From positions 1-40,648 of the forward strand of contig JALHDI010000020.1 in NCBI GenBank assembly GCA_022839045.1: a stretch of 40,648 nucleotides of DNA, in the 5' to 3' direction. Source of the DNA: Sporomusaceae bacterium (lineage in GTDB: Bacteria > Bacillota_C > Negativicutes > Sporomusales_B > UBA7701). Shown here piece after piece: positions 15,482 to 23,811 of the stretch (position 1 is the first letter of the stretch; every line of letters begins with the position of its first letter). The notes below the pieces were generated by a model that did no database searches, was not told the DNA's origin, and worked only from the letters and a program-made list of their open reading frames with translations. The position numbers and the translations under genes are program-made.

Positions 15482-16486
15482 CTAAAAGGTTACGTCCAGC
15501 GCGTCCAGCACCCTTTGGAACGGCGTGAACATCGTCGCCTGCTCCGAGCCGGCGAACAGCAACCCCACCGCGTGATTATCCTCGCTCAGCACCAGCGAGC
15601 CGCTGTCGCCGGGCATGCTCATCGGCCCGGCCAGCAGTTGGCCGGCGAACACGCCGTACTCGCCGTAGTTCATCTCCACCTTGAGCGCCACATCGGTGGC
15701 AAGGACGATGCCCGTCGTCAGCCCGGAGCTTCGGCCACTCTTTTTTACCGTCATCCCCAGAGCCGCCTCCCTGACGCCTTTTACCTCGCCCACCTCCAGG
15801 ACATCAGCCGCCACCGCGTCGACCGTCACCGGCGCAGCCACCGCGCAATCCATCATGTTGGGAGCCTCGTTATCGCGCCATACCTGCACCCGGTACTGCG
15901 GCCGGAAAGCGCCGATAATCCTGTTGATCAGCGTCTCGAACGATCTGGCGATCCGGCACACGGGCGGAACAGCCTGGCCGTGAAGCGGCACGAAGCGCCG
16001 CAGATAGCCGATAACGGACCCCTCCTTCTCCCCGCCGTCATAGAGGGCGGGCTGCAGGATGGCGTCGCCGGCCGCCGAACGTCCGTCAGCGCCGTTCGTC
16101 AGGTTGGCAAGCACATGATTGTTGGATAGGATTAGCGCCTCGCCTGTGCTGCGGTCGCGGACCAACGCGCCGAACGTCCCGGCGGAAACCTTGTAGTGGC
16201 CGATACTCACACCCGGCCGTGCCGGCCGGTGTACTCCCGTTCGCTCCGTGTCCAGCAGGCGGATATCGCCCACCTCCATCACGTCGCTCACCACGCCGGC
16301 TATCCGCTTCGGCACCATCGCCGCCCGGGCAAGCTCGCTGCGGGGGTATTTCCTCCTCACCAGCACAACCGCGGCTTCCTGGCCGGTGCGCTCACCCCGC
16401 ACCATTTTGTACCCCCGGCCGACGCCGACAACATTATCAATCACGGCCAGCTCCCTGAACAGGGCCGGCCAGTCGATCCCATTCAC
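15482..16486 (-). CDS. trypsin-fold serine protease-like protein
   Basis: A protein of about 334 residues with a probable chymotrypsin-fold catalytic triad: His in ALILSNNHVLAN, Asp in NMMDCAVA and Ser in MSMPGDSGSLVL. The N-terminal 80 residues (VVGVGRGYKMVRGERTGQE) resemble the domain that precedes such proteases in Nal1-like bacterial proteins. No signal peptide is seen, so it may be cytoplasmic or spore-associated. The start is GTG 16486, with GGAGGT six bases upstream; the longer frame from ATG 16507 would translate the ribosome site as a Gly run. It is convergent with the coat genes and 61 bases upstream of nothing else on its strand except the patatin gene. The substrate is unknown. 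Confidence 0.8.
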   Translation of the reverse strand: MNGIDWPALFRELAVIDNVVGVGRGYKMVRGERTGQEAAVVLVRRKYPRSELARAAMVPKRIAGVVSDVMEVGDIRLLDTERTGVHRPARPGVSIGHYKVSAGTFGALVRDRSTGEALILSNNHVLANLTNGADGRSAAGDAILQPALYDGGEKEGSVIGYLRRFVPLHGQAVPPVCRIARSFETLINRIIGAFRPQYRVQVWRDNEAPNMMDCAVAAPVTVDAVAADVLEVGEVKGVREAALGMTVKKSGRSSGLTTGIVLATDVALKVEMNYGEYGVFAGQLLAGPMSMPGDSGSLVLSEDNHAVGLLFAGSEQATMFTPFQRVLDALDVTF

Positions 16487-16547
16487 CGTCCCACCTCCCC
16501 CGAACATCTAGTTTATGATATGCGGGCACGGTAATGGCGGCAACTCG

Positions 16548-17483
16548 CTAAACCTTCGCCAGCTTGCCTATTTCCCCGATCTGCGCCCATGCCGCCTTGG
16601 CGCCGCGGGCGATGCACTGTGTCATGTAGTCGCTCTGTTTGAAGCCGATATCGAAGACCTCAGGCCGGATTACGACGTCGGCGAACCTTACGCCCTTCAG
16701 CAGCGTCACCTCGCGATTCATTATATCGATGCATTGCAGCACGATCTCGCTAACCGTCCGCAGGTCTTCGTTCGGCTGCCCGGAATAGCCCAAATCTACC
16801 GCGATTATAACCTCCGCCCCCATATGATGGAGGATATCGGTCGGCAGGTTATTCTTCACCGCCCCGTCCACCAGCAGCATCCCCCGGTACTTCTTGGGGG
16901 AAAATATCCCGGGCACGGAAATGCTGGCCCTCACCGCCTCGCTCAGCAGCGTGGCGGTGAAATACCTGGCGTTCAAGATCTCCCGCCAACCCTCGCGGGG
17001 GGTGACGAAAAAAACGGTATCCCCGGATACTATATCGACCGCCGTGATCGCCAGCGGTATCTGCGTATCCCTGACCGTGCGGCGCTGCACAAGCCCGGCC
17101 AGATAATGCTCGATTTTGTCTCCCTTGACGATGCCGCCGGGCAGAACGGACCAGAAGCGCGACCGGCCGCCGAACAGCCACTTCACCCCCTGCTTGAACA
17201 GCTCTCCCACCGTCAGCTTCAGATCGATAAGTCCTCCCACCTTCAGGTTCGCCGCCATCGTCTCCAGTTCGCGGGCCCGGTAGCCGCAGGCGTACAGGGC
17301 GGCAATCACCGCCCCGGCGCTGGTGCCTGCTATCATATCGACGGGTATATTATTTTCGGCCAGCACCCTGAGCACCCCGATATGGGCCGCGCCCCGCACC
17401 CCGCCGCCGCTGAGCGCCACCCCCACCTTCGGCCGGCGGCCGTACTCCTTGCCGTTAACCCTTACTATCATCCTCTCCCCCAC
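16548..17483 (-). CDS. patatin-like phospholipase / NTE-family esterase
   Basis: A patatin-fold serine hydrolase of about 311 residues. Diagnostic motifs are the oxyanion loop LSGGGVRGAAHIG, the nucleophile elbow AGTSAGAV and the catalytic Asp in LLVDGAVKNNLP, forming the Ser-Asp dyad of this class. It probably acts on phospholipids or lysophospholipids at the membrane, as RssA/YchK-type proteins are assumed to do. The start may be GTG 17483 (AGGAGG seven bases upstream) or ATG 17471. It is followed after 61 bases by the protease gene in the same direction, so the two may be co-transcribed. The substrate is not evident. Confidence 0.9.
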   Translation of the reverse strand: MGERMIVRVNGKEYGRRPKVGVALSGGGVRGAAHIGVLRVLAENNIPVDMIAGTSAGAVIAALYACGYRARELETMAANLKVGGLIDLKLTVGELFKQGVKWLFGGRSRFWSVLPGGIVKGDKIEHYLAGLVQRRTVRDTQIPLAITAVDIVSGDTVFFVTPREGWREILNARYFTATLLSEAVRASISVPGIFSPKKYRGMLLVDGAVKNNLPTDILHHMGAEVIIAVDLGYSGQPNEDLRTVSEIVLQCIDIMNREVTLLKGVRFADVVIRPEVFDIGFKQSDYMTQCIARGAKAAWAQIGEIGKLAKV

Positions 17484-17538
17484 CGTCCGCACCTCCTCCC
17501 TATTATCGTATGAAAGACGGCCGGGGCGGTGTGAAATA

Positions 17539-17564
17539 GAAAAACCGCCTACATACGTAAGCGG
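17539..17564 (-). terminator. intrinsic terminator of the methyltransferase gene
   Basis: CCGCCTAC (17545-17552) pairs with GTAAGCGG (17557-17564) with one mismatch. Read leftward it is followed by TTTTTCTATTT. It lies just beyond the stop codon at 17572. Confidence 0.75.
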
Positions 17565-17571
17565 CCCGCAA

Positions 17572-18285
17572 TTAGCATTTTTCCGCCAGTATTATCATTC
17601 TCGGATCCTCGGGGCCGTACGGCCGGGCGTCGAAGCCTCCATACGTCGCCTTGACGGCCAGCGAACATTTCGCCAGCAGCGACGTCATCTCCTCCAGCGA
17701 ATAAGCGCGCAGCACGAAATCGTTCTGGATCTTGGCCCCTGTCACCTGGTTGAGGAGCACCCGTTTCATCATCGCTACCCCACGCTGCAGCTCCACCTTG
17801 TACGAAAGCACGTATTCGCCGCTGGGGTGGCGCCAGTAGCGGTTGAGGTTATTGCGTCCCATCCAGTCGCGGTTTAAAAGATCGATCAGAAACAGCCCGC
17901 CTGGCCTCAGCGCCGTCGCAACCTTGCCCAGCACGGCCGCGTTCTCGCTGTCGGAAAAATAGCCGAAAGCGGCGAACATATTTATAACCGCGTCAAACTC
18001 GCCGTCATAATCCAGGTCGCGCATATCGAGCAGCCGGAAAGCGACGTCCGCCCCCTCCTCGGCGGCTTTCTGCCCGGCAATCGCCAGAAAAGCCTCGGTG
18101 GCGTCAATTCCGGTCACCCGGTAGCCGCGTTTCGCCAGTTCGATGGCGTGGCGGCCGTAGCCGCAGTAAAGATCCAAAATATCCGCTCCGGCCGGCAAAC
18201 CCAGCACTTCGGCGATGAAGCCGACTTCCTGGGCGGTCCCGGCCGGCGAATAGGTTGTCCCGTCGCCGAAGAAATCCTCCTTCAT
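17572..18285 (-). CDS. class I SAM-dependent methyltransferase
   Basis: A Rossmann-fold methyltransferase of about 237 residues. Motif I is ILDLYCGYGRHAIELAKRGY, followed by VTGIDAT (acidic end of strand 2), LLDMRDLDYDGEFDAVINMF (motifs II/III) and a GGLFLID strand. The C-terminal part, with LVLRAYSLEEM and FDARPYGPEDPRMIILAEK, is common in a broad family annotated only as methyltransferase type 11/25. The start is taken as ATG 18285, which is ten bases after GGTGGTGA; the frame is open seven codons further to a GTG. It is a single-gene unit between the diguanylate cyclase and the patatin gene. The substrate is unknown. Confidence 0.85.
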   Translation of the reverse strand: MKEDFFGDGTTYSPAGTAQEVGFIAEVLGLPAGADILDLYCGYGRHAIELAKRGYRVTGIDATEAFLAIAGQKAAEEGADVAFRLLDMRDLDYDGEFDAVINMFAAFGYFSDSENAAVLGKVATALRPGGLFLIDLLNRDWMGRNNLNRYWRHPSGEYVLSYKVELQRGVAMMKRVLLNQVTGAKIQNDFVLRAYSLEEMTSLLAKCSLAVKATYGGFDARPYGPEDPRMIILAEKC

Positions 18286-18345
18286 CGCTTTCACATCACC
18301 ACCCACAACTGCTAACGTCTATATTGTGTCGCCGGCAGCCACTCT

Positions 18346-19845
18346 TTAGCCGCAGGTCACTCGTGGCCGGCCGTCCCCGTCCCGCTTGGCCGGGTATGTC
18401 ATAACGCAGTTCCTGGTAGTCCGCTTGGCCAGATACAGCGCGGCGTCGGCATGTTCCAGCAGTTCGCTGTCCGAGCGGGCATCGAACGGGAACCCGGAAA
18501 CCCCGATACTCACCGTCAGCGCCTTGCCAGGCTGTTTCTCACAGCCGGTGAACGGCTGGCCGGCGATCAATGACCTAAGCCGCTCGGCGAAGGCGCATGC
18601 CTCCGTCAGGTTGGTCTCCGGCAGCAGCACGATGAACTCCTCGCCACCGTAGCGCACGGCAAAATCGACGTCGCGGCTCGCCTGGCGCATGATCTCCGCC
18701 ACCTGGCGGAGCACCTCGTTGCCGAGGCTGTGGCCGTTGTTATCGTTATAGCGCTTGAAATGATCAATATCGATCAGGATGAGCGACAAAGGCCGGGAGT
18801 AGCGGACCGCCCGCTTGAACTCATGGTCGAGCAGGCTGAGGAAATAGCGGTAATTAAACAAGCCGGTAAGGCCGTCGGTAACGGCCTGAACTTCCACCCG
18901 CGCCACGTGTTTGGCGTGGGCGATCGTGAGCGCCACCTGGCCGGCCAGCGACCCGATAAGATCGCGGTCATAACCGTGCAGCGGCCTTTCGGCGGTCGTC
19001 TCGACGTCCAGCACGCCGATAACCTTATCGGCGTGAATAAGCGGCACAGCCAACTCGCTGACGCCGTTGCCGATCGCCGGTATATAGCGCGGATCATTGG
19101 ACACGTCCGGCACGAACACCATCTCGCGGGTTATGACCGCGTGCCAGGTGATGCCTTTGCCGTACGGGATGCGGACGTTGGGCGGGTAACCGCGGCTGGC
19201 CTTCATCACGAGCTCCTGGCGCTCTTCGTCGAGAAGCAGCACGGCGGCGCAGGCATAGCCAAGCTCGCCGGTGATGCCGGCCACGATCTCGTCCAGCACC
19301 TCATACTCGTTAGCCGTTCGCTGCCCGACCGAAGTGATGCGGTACAGCGCCGCCAGCTTCTTATGCGCCTGATCGAGATCCATCAGCCGGAAATCCAGCT
19401 TCGACATCGCCGCCAGCAGGTCGCGGCTGGCGGCGGCATTCTGCTGGGAAACGGCGGAAAACTCCTGTTCCAGGCAGACCGACTCGGTGACATCCACGGC
19501 ACACACAGCCATCGAACCTTCCGCTTCGTCGGGTACGAAGCTCCAGGAGTAATACTCCGTCAAGCCGCGTACCGTTTCGTGCTGAAAGCGGGTTAAACGG
19601 GCAGGTTTTCCCGTTCGTGCAGCCGTTTCGTAGGCTTCGCGCAGCGGGCCGGCCGCCGGCCCGAAAAGCAGGCGAAGCAACCGGGAAAAACTTTTGCCTT
19701 TCGCGAACCGCCCGGTCGAAGCCTTGCGGCGGCTGGAGGCTATCTGCGAAATGTTGCCGCTGCCGTCGACGGTCAGGGCCGTCGCCGGCACGGAATCAAA
19801 CAGCGCTGTGATCATGGCTTCATAACCGGTCTGATCTGACACCAT
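18346..19845 (-). CDS. diguanylate cyclase with PAS-like and GAF domains
   Basis: A cytosolic signalling enzyme of about 499 residues. The N-terminal 120 residues look like a PAS sensor (FDSVPATALTVDGSGNISQI...WSFVPDEAEGSMAVCAVDVT). A coiled-coil linker and a GAF domain follow (LYRITSVGQRTANEYEVLDE, then ELAVPLIHADKVIGVLDVET). The C-terminal GGDEF domain has DGLTGLFNYRYF, LIDIDHFKRYND and the active-site loop GGEEF. RDVD lies five residues before that loop, so the inhibitory c-di-GMP site (RxxD) is present. It should make c-di-GMP from two GTP. No membrane spans are seen, so the signal is probably cytoplasmic. ATG 19845 has AGGAAGAGGG upstream; an open TTG eight codons earlier would swallow that site. 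It appears monocistronic. Confidence 0.93.
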   Translation of the reverse strand: MVSDQTGYEAMITALFDSVPATALTVDGSGNISQIASSRRKASTGRFAKGKSFSRLLRLLFGPAAGPLREAYETAARTGKPARLTRFQHETVRGLTEYYSWSFVPDEAEGSMAVCAVDVTESVCLEQEFSAVSQQNAAASRDLLAAMSKLDFRLMDLDQAHKKLAALYRITSVGQRTANEYEVLDEIVAGITGELGYACAAVLLLDEERQELVMKASRGYPPNVRIPYGKGITWHAVITREMVFVPDVSNDPRYIPAIGNGVSELAVPLIHADKVIGVLDVETTAERPLHGYDRDLIGSLAGQVALTIAHAKHVARVEVQAVTDGLTGLFNYRYFLSLLDHEFKRAVRYSRPLSLILIDIDHFKRYNDNNGHSLGNEVLRQVAEIMRQASRDVDFAVRYGGEEFIVLLPETNLTEACAFAERLRSLIAGQPFTGCEKQPGKALTVSIGVSGFPFDARSDSELLEHADAALYLAKRTTRNCVMTYPAKRDGDGRPRVTCG

Positions 19846-19926
19846 ATAGCCCTCTTCCTTTGCGGACAAACATTAAGCCTAAATTTCGCTGACAGGAAGG
19901 GAAAATCCTGCCGATTACAATGAAAA

Positions 19927-19949
19927 AAGCCGCCCCCTTGGGGCGGCTT
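19927..19949 (-). terminator. intrinsic terminator of the kor operon
   Basis: AAGCCGCCCC (19927-19936) and GGGGCGGCTT (19940-19949) form a perfect 10-bp stem with a 3-base loop. Read leftward it runs into TTTTTT. It follows the stop codon of the gamma subunit gene by about ten bases. Confidence 0.92.
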
Positions 19950-19959
19950 AAAACCCGGT

Positions 19960-20499
19960 TTATTTCCCTTCCACGAGCGCTGAGCCGCGCTTGATGGCCT
20001 GTTCATTGATCGCCAGCAGTTCCGGCTTCTTGGCGAACATCTTGGCGAACGCCTTCAGGACCGATTCCTGGCTCACCGCTTTGGTGGCGGCGATAATCGC
20101 CCCCAGCACCACCATATTGGCTACCTTGGCGTTACCGAGCTCATTGGCGATATCGTTGGACGGCACGAGCAGCACGTTCACGTCGTTGCGTTTGGCGCCC
20201 CGTTCGATAAGCGAACTGTTGATGATGAGGTTGCCGCCCGCCTGCAACGATTGCTCGAATTTATCCAGCGAAGGCAGGTTCATGGCCACAACCGTCATCG
20301 GTTCGCTCACGATCGGTGCCCCGACCGGCTCATCGGAGATAATGACCGAACAGTTGGCCGTCCCGCCCCGCATCTCCGGACCGTAGGAAGGAATCCAGGA
20401 TACGTGCTTACCCTCCAGCATGCCGGCGTAAGTCATCAGTTGCCCCATCAGCATGACGCCCTGGCCGCCGAAACCGGCCATAACGATTTCATGGGTCAT
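19960..20499 (-). CDS. korC: 2-oxoacid:ferredoxin oxidoreductase, gamma subunit
   Basis: A 179-residue gamma subunit of the 2-oxoglutarate/branched-chain 2-oxoacid:ferredoxin oxidoreductase family. It begins with MAGFGGQGVMLMGQLM and has the conserved WIPSYGPEMRGGTANCSVI. The complex decarboxylates a 2-oxo acid with CoA and reduces ferredoxin. It overlaps the beta gene by four bases (ATGA), indicating coupling, and is the last gene of korDABC before a strong terminator. Sequence alone does not separate Kor from Vor; KorC is used as the generic name. Confidence 0.9.
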   Translation of the reverse strand: MTHEIVMAGFGGQGVMLMGQLMTYAGMLEGKHVSWIPSYGPEMRGGTANCSVIISDEPVGAPIVSEPMTVVAMNLPSLDKFEQSLQAGGNLIINSSLIERGAKRNDVNVLLVPSNDIANELGNAKVANMVVLGAIIAATKAVSQESVLKAFAKMFAKKPELLAINEQAIKRGSALVEGK

Positions 20500-21248
20500 T
20501 TCGCCACCCCCTCCGGTGATTTGAATACCCCCAGCGGGTAATACGGCATCATGTTCTTCTCCATCCAGGCCATCGCTTCCAGGGGCGACATCCCCCAGTT
20601 GGTCGGGCAGGTCGACAGCACCTCGACGATCGCGAAACCCAGGCCGCTCAGTTGCACCTCGAAGGCCTTCTTGATCGCCGCCTTGGCCTTGGCCATGTTA
20701 GCCGGGTTATTGACCGCCACTCGGGCGATATACTTCGCCCCGTCGAGTGTCGACAGCATCTCGCACACCTTGATCGGCATGCCGACCGACTCGGGCTTAC
20801 GGCCGTACGGCGAAGTCGTCGTCACCTGGTCGGGCAGCGAGGTCGGCGCCATCTGGCCGCCCGTCATGCCGTAGATGGCGTTGTTGACGAACACGGTGGT
20901 TATCTTTTCGCCCCGCGCCGCGGCGTGAACGATCTCGGCGCAGCCGATCGACGCAAGGTCGCCGTCGCCCTGGTACGTGAAAACGACATTGTCCGGATGG
21001 ACGCGCTTCACGCCGGTCGCGGTCGCCGGCGCCCGGCCATGGGCCGCCTCCTGGGTATCGAAATTGAAGTAATCGTAAGCGAGCACCGAGCAGCCGACAG
21101 GCACCACGCCGATGGTACGGTCACGGACCTTCAGCTCGTCGATCACCTCGGCCACCAGCCGGTGAATAATCCCGTGATGACAGCCGGGGCAGTAATGGAA
21201 CGGCACATCGCGCAAAGATTCCGGTCTGGCAAATGCTATCTCCGCCAT
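20496..21248 (-). CDS. korB: 2-oxoacid:ferredoxin oxidoreductase, beta (TPP-binding) subunit
   Basis: A 250-residue thiamine-pyrophosphate subunit. It has FHYCPGCHHGIIHRL near the N-terminus (cluster-binding Cys pair), HGRAPATATGVKRV, and the TPP motif TYQGDGDLASIG followed by FVNNAIYGMTGGQMAPTS. Such short beta subunits lack the extra ferredoxin domain, which here is a separate protein (korD). The start codon follows the alpha subunit stop with no gap. It works with the alpha and gamma subunits and a small ferredoxin. Confidence 0.93.
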   Translation of the reverse strand: MAEIAFARPESLRDVPFHYCPGCHHGIIHRLVAEVIDELKVRDRTIGVVPVGCSVLAYDYFNFDTQEAAHGRAPATATGVKRVHPDNVVFTYQGDGDLASIGCAEIVHAAARGEKITTVFVNNAIYGMTGGQMAPTSLPDQVTTTSPYGRKPESVGMPIKVCEMLSTLDGAKYIARVAVNNPANMAKAKAAIKKAFEVQLSGLGFAIVEVLSTCPTNWGMSPLEAMAWMEKNMMPYYPLGVFKSPEGVAK

Positions 21249-22316
21249 TTATTTGCCCTCCTTGCCCTGCATAATCTTGGACACTACGCCGAAAACCTCT
21301 TTCGGGTTGCAGATCATGCCACCCGTCCGGCCGTAGAAATGAACCGGCTTGGCCCCGTTGACGGCCAGGCGTACGTCCTCAACCATCTGCCCGGCACTCA
21401 GCTCGACAGACAGGAACGCTTTGGCCGTCTTGGCGAGCGGCGCCAGCGCATCATAAGGGAACGGCCAGGCGGTGATCGGCCGGAAGAGGCCGACCTTCAT
21501 CCCGGCGGCGCGGGCCATCTCCATCGCCGACTGGGCGACGCGGGCGGTGATGCCGTACGCCACCAACACCAGTTCGGCGTCGTCGGTGCGGAGCATTTCC
21601 CAGCGGGCCTCGTTTTCTTTGATGATCCTATACTTCTCCTGGAGGTGGATATTATGCTTTTCAAGGTCGGGCGCCTGGATATGGAGGGAATTGATCACGT
21701 TCGGTTCCTTGCGGCCGTTGAGGCCGGTCGTCGCCCACGGCTTGGCCGGAGCCGCGGAAGCCTTATCCGGGAAGGCCACCGGCTCCATCATCTGGCCGAG
21801 CGCTCCGTCGCCCAGAATCATGACAGGATTGCGGTACTTGTCGGCCAGCTCGAATGCCAGCACGGTGCAGTCGACCATTTCCTGCACTGAATTGGGAACA
21901 AGCACTATATTGTTATAGTCGCCATGGCCGCCGCCCTTGGTCGCCTGGAAGTAATCGCACTGACCGGGCTGGATGCTGCCGAGGCCGGGGCCGCCGCGGG
22001 CCATGTTGACGATGACGCAGGGCAGCTCCGCCCCGGCGATATAAGAAATACCCTCCTGCTTGAGGCTGATGCCGGGACTGGAGGACGAGGTCATCACCCT
22101 CGCGCCGGCGCCGGCCGCGCCATAAACCATATTGATAGCGGCAACTTCGCTTTCGGCCTGGAGGAATACGCCGTTCACCTGGGGCAGGCGTTTGGCCATA
22201 TACTCGATAAGCTCGCTCTGCGGGGTAATGGGGTAACCGAAATAATGGCGGCAGCCGGCGACAACAGCCGCCTCACCGATTGCCTCATTGCCCTTCATCA
22301 GGATTTTTTCCGCCAC
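21249..22316 (-). CDS. korA: 2-oxoacid:ferredoxin oxidoreductase, alpha subunit (KorA/VorB type)
   Basis: A subunit of about 355 residues with AEKILMKGNEAIGEAAVVAG, YFGYPITPQSELIEYMA, ESEVAAINMVYGAAGAGARV and TSSSSPGISLKQEG, the hallmarks of the KorA/VorB pyrimidine-binding half. The start is taken as GTG 22316, because AAGGGAG lies seven bases upstream. A GTG at 22325 abuts that site and adds three non-conserved residues. The GGPGLGSIQPGQCDYFQ motif is typical of VorB-annotated enzymes, so branched-chain 2-oxoacids are as likely as 2-oxoglutarate. It lies in the operon korD-A-B-C. Confidence 0.92.
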   Translation of the reverse strand: MAEKILMKGNEAIGEAAVVAGCRHYFGYPITPQSELIEYMAKRLPQVNGVFLQAESEVAAINMVYGAAGAGARVMTSSSSPGISLKQEGISYIAGAELPCVIVNMARGGPGLGSIQPGQCDYFQATKGGGHGDYNNIVLVPNSVQEMVDCTVLAFELADKYRNPVMILGDGALGQMMEPVAFPDKASAAPAKPWATTGLNGRKEPNVINSLHIQAPDLEKHNIHLQEKYRIIKENEARWEMLRTDDAELVLVAYGITARVAQSAMEMARAAGMKVGLFRPITAWPFPYDALAPLAKTAKAFLSVELSAGQMVEDVRLAVNGAKPVHFYGRTGGMICNPKEVFGVVSKIMQGKEGK

Positions 22317-22333
22317 TTTATTCACTCCCTTGC

Positions 22334-22537
22334 CTATTTATGGATTTCAATCACTACATCCGGACAAGTCCGGGCGCACAACATACACCCGATACACTGC
22401 GACTCGTCGCTGCACGAAGCCGGACGATACCCTTTGCTGTTGAAGCGATTGGCGATAACCACAATCTTCTTCGGGCAGACCACCGTACACAGCTCGCACC
22501 CTTTGCACCTTTCCTCGTTGAACACAGGTTTCGGCAC
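22334..22537 (-). CDS. korD: 2x[4Fe-4S] ferredoxin subunit of 2-oxoacid oxidoreductase
   Basis: A 67-residue ferredoxin with two cluster motifs, CKGCELCTVVCP (near residue 11) and CIGCMLCARTCP (near 48). The start is GTG 22537 with AGGGGG upstream. It should pass electrons from the KorABC core to soluble ferredoxin. It is first in the kor operon and begins 29 bases after the stop of the IclR regulator gene, so the regulator may be co-transcribed. Confidence 0.93.
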   Translation of the reverse strand: MPKPVFNEERCKGCELCTVVCPKKIVVIANRFNSKGYRPASCSDESQCIGCMLCARTCPDVVIEIHK

Positions 22538-22566
22538 TTCAATTCCCCCTTTATAAACTATTGTCC

Positions 22567-23355
22567 CTAACAGTTAACCGATTGATAGCCTAAGCGCCGG
22601 GCGATCTTCCCGGACTTCTCTTTGAGAATCCTCACCAGCGTCTCGTAACGCTGGGCCGCCAGCACCGAGCTGGCGCTCGATACCGACAAAGCGGCCATCA
22701 CCTTGCCGGAGGAATCATATACCGGTACGGCGATGCAGGTTACTCCTTCGATCGTCTCGTTGCAGCCCACCGCGAACCCCTGCTCCCTAACCTGGGCGAG
22801 TTCCTTCTCCAGAGCCTCCCGGTCGGTCAGCGTATAAGGCGTGAACCGCTCCACCCCCCGCTGCAGCACTTCGCCGACGATCGCCGGCGGCGCGTTGGCC
22901 AGCAGCACCTTGCCGATCGCCGTGCTGTGCAGCGTGATGGAGAAATTGAACTTAGGGATAATGAAGAACGGCCGCTGCGGTTCCACCTTCTCGATAATAA
23001 TCAGTTCCGTCCCCGACAGCACCGCCATCAGGGCGATCTCCTGCGTCTCGTTGGCCAGCTCGGCCATCAGCGGTCGGGCGATCTCCCGGATATCGAGCTG
23101 CTCCGCGCACGCCTCCCCGAGCCGGATAAGCCCATAGCCAAGCGTATAACGGCCTGAATCCGTCTGACGGACGAAACCGCGCAGCAATAAAGTCTGCAGC
23201 AGGCTGTGCATCGTGCTCTTCTGAACGCCCAGTTCCTTGGCGAGCTCGGTCACGCCCATGTCCCGGCGATGCCGGCTCAGCAGCAGCAGGAGTTCGACGG
23301 CCCGATCCACCGAAGCGATTATATATTGTGAACTAGTTTTTTCCAGCCAAACCAC
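22567..23355 (-). CDS. IclR-family transcriptional regulator
   Basis: A 262-residue DNA-binding protein. The N-terminal winged helix is SVDRAVELLLLLSRH...GVTELAKELGVQKSTMHSLL, and the C-terminal effector domain includes LHSTAIGKVLLAN, FAVGCNETIEGVTCIAVPVY and ALSVSSASSV. IclR proteins often control carboxylic or aromatic acid metabolism, which fits the 2-oxoacid oxidoreductase genes directly downstream. The start is GTG 23355, with a weak ribosome site. Upstream, 23356-23583 holds no gene. It does hold a TATACT -10-like box on the minus strand near 23395 and two copies of TCCTGCCGG (23421-23429, 23532-23540) that may be operator parts. Confidence 0.9.
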   Translation of the reverse strand: MVWLEKTSSQYIIASVDRAVELLLLLSRHRRDMGVTELAKELGVQKSTMHSLLQTLLLRGFVRQTDSGRYTLGYGLIRLGEACAEQLDIREIARPLMAELANETQEIALMAVLSGTELIIIEKVEPQRPFFIIPKFNFSITLHSTAIGKVLLANAPPAIVGEVLQRGVERFTPYTLTDREALEKELAQVREQGFAVGCNETIEGVTCIAVPVYDSSGKVMAALSVSSASSVLAAQRYETLVRILKEKSGKIARRLGYQSVNC

Positions 23356-23583
23356 CTTCGTTTCCGTCTGCCGAACGTCGTTCTATTTCTCTTTAGTATA
23401 TTCGCAGAGTCTAGGATAAATCCTGCCGGTTTTTCCTGCGTCGCGCATGAATACAAAATACCGCGAAAGTATACTCCCGGAGAACACTTGTCGTCCGGAT
23501 ACATATTATCTCCAGCGGAAAATGTTAAATATCCTGCCGGCGCCAGCGTTGCCCGGCAAGGTGTAAACCGTGCCCCATGGGCG

Positions 23584-23619
23584 AAAAAAGAGACCCGCGA
23601 TTCACTCGCAGGTCTCTTT
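23584..23619 (-). terminator. intrinsic terminator overlapping the end of the DUF4264 gene
   Basis: AAAGAGACC (23587-23595) pairs with GGTCTCTTT (23611-23619), and GCGA pairs with TCGC inside. Read leftward it continues into TTTTTTCGC. The right arm lies within the last codons of the DUF4264 gene, so coding sequence and terminator share bases. Confidence 0.85.
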
Positions 23620-23802
23620 GCTATCTGTCCGGTAAACGGTGATCGTCATCTTGTCGCCGGCCTTACTGACCCCGAAGACATAGCCGTCCCTCTTGAGCGA
23701 CTTGTTGAGGAAATCGACCACATCCACCAGTTCTCCGGCGGCGGTAAAGGCTCTGGCGGCGATCATCTCCAGCGTTTTACCGCCGGCGTTCTCTCCGTCC
23801 AC
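23602..23802 (-). CDS. DUF4264 (YpmA-like) protein
   Basis: A 66-residue protein with the compact pattern of the DUF4264/YpmA family: ...AGELVDVVDFLNKSLKRDGY, FGVSKAGDKMTITVYRTD. The function of the family is unknown; it is found mainly in spore-forming Bacillota. The start is GTG 23802, nine bases after the pduL stop, with GGGTAGG as ribosome site. It is last in the operon aminotransferase-ASCH-pduL-DUF4264, and the terminator stem uses its final codons. Confidence 0.75.
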   Translation of the reverse strand: MDGENAGGKTLEMIAARAFTAAGELVDVVDFLNKSLKRDGYVFGVSKAGDKMTITVYRTDSKETCE

Positions 23803-23811
23803 TGTCGTTGC

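Noticed and set aside
20652..21890. 412-codon plus-strand frame opposite korB/korA
   Set aside because: Rich in His, Arg and Gly with no domain; typical antisense shadow in GC-rich DNA. The opposite strand holds clear korA and korB.
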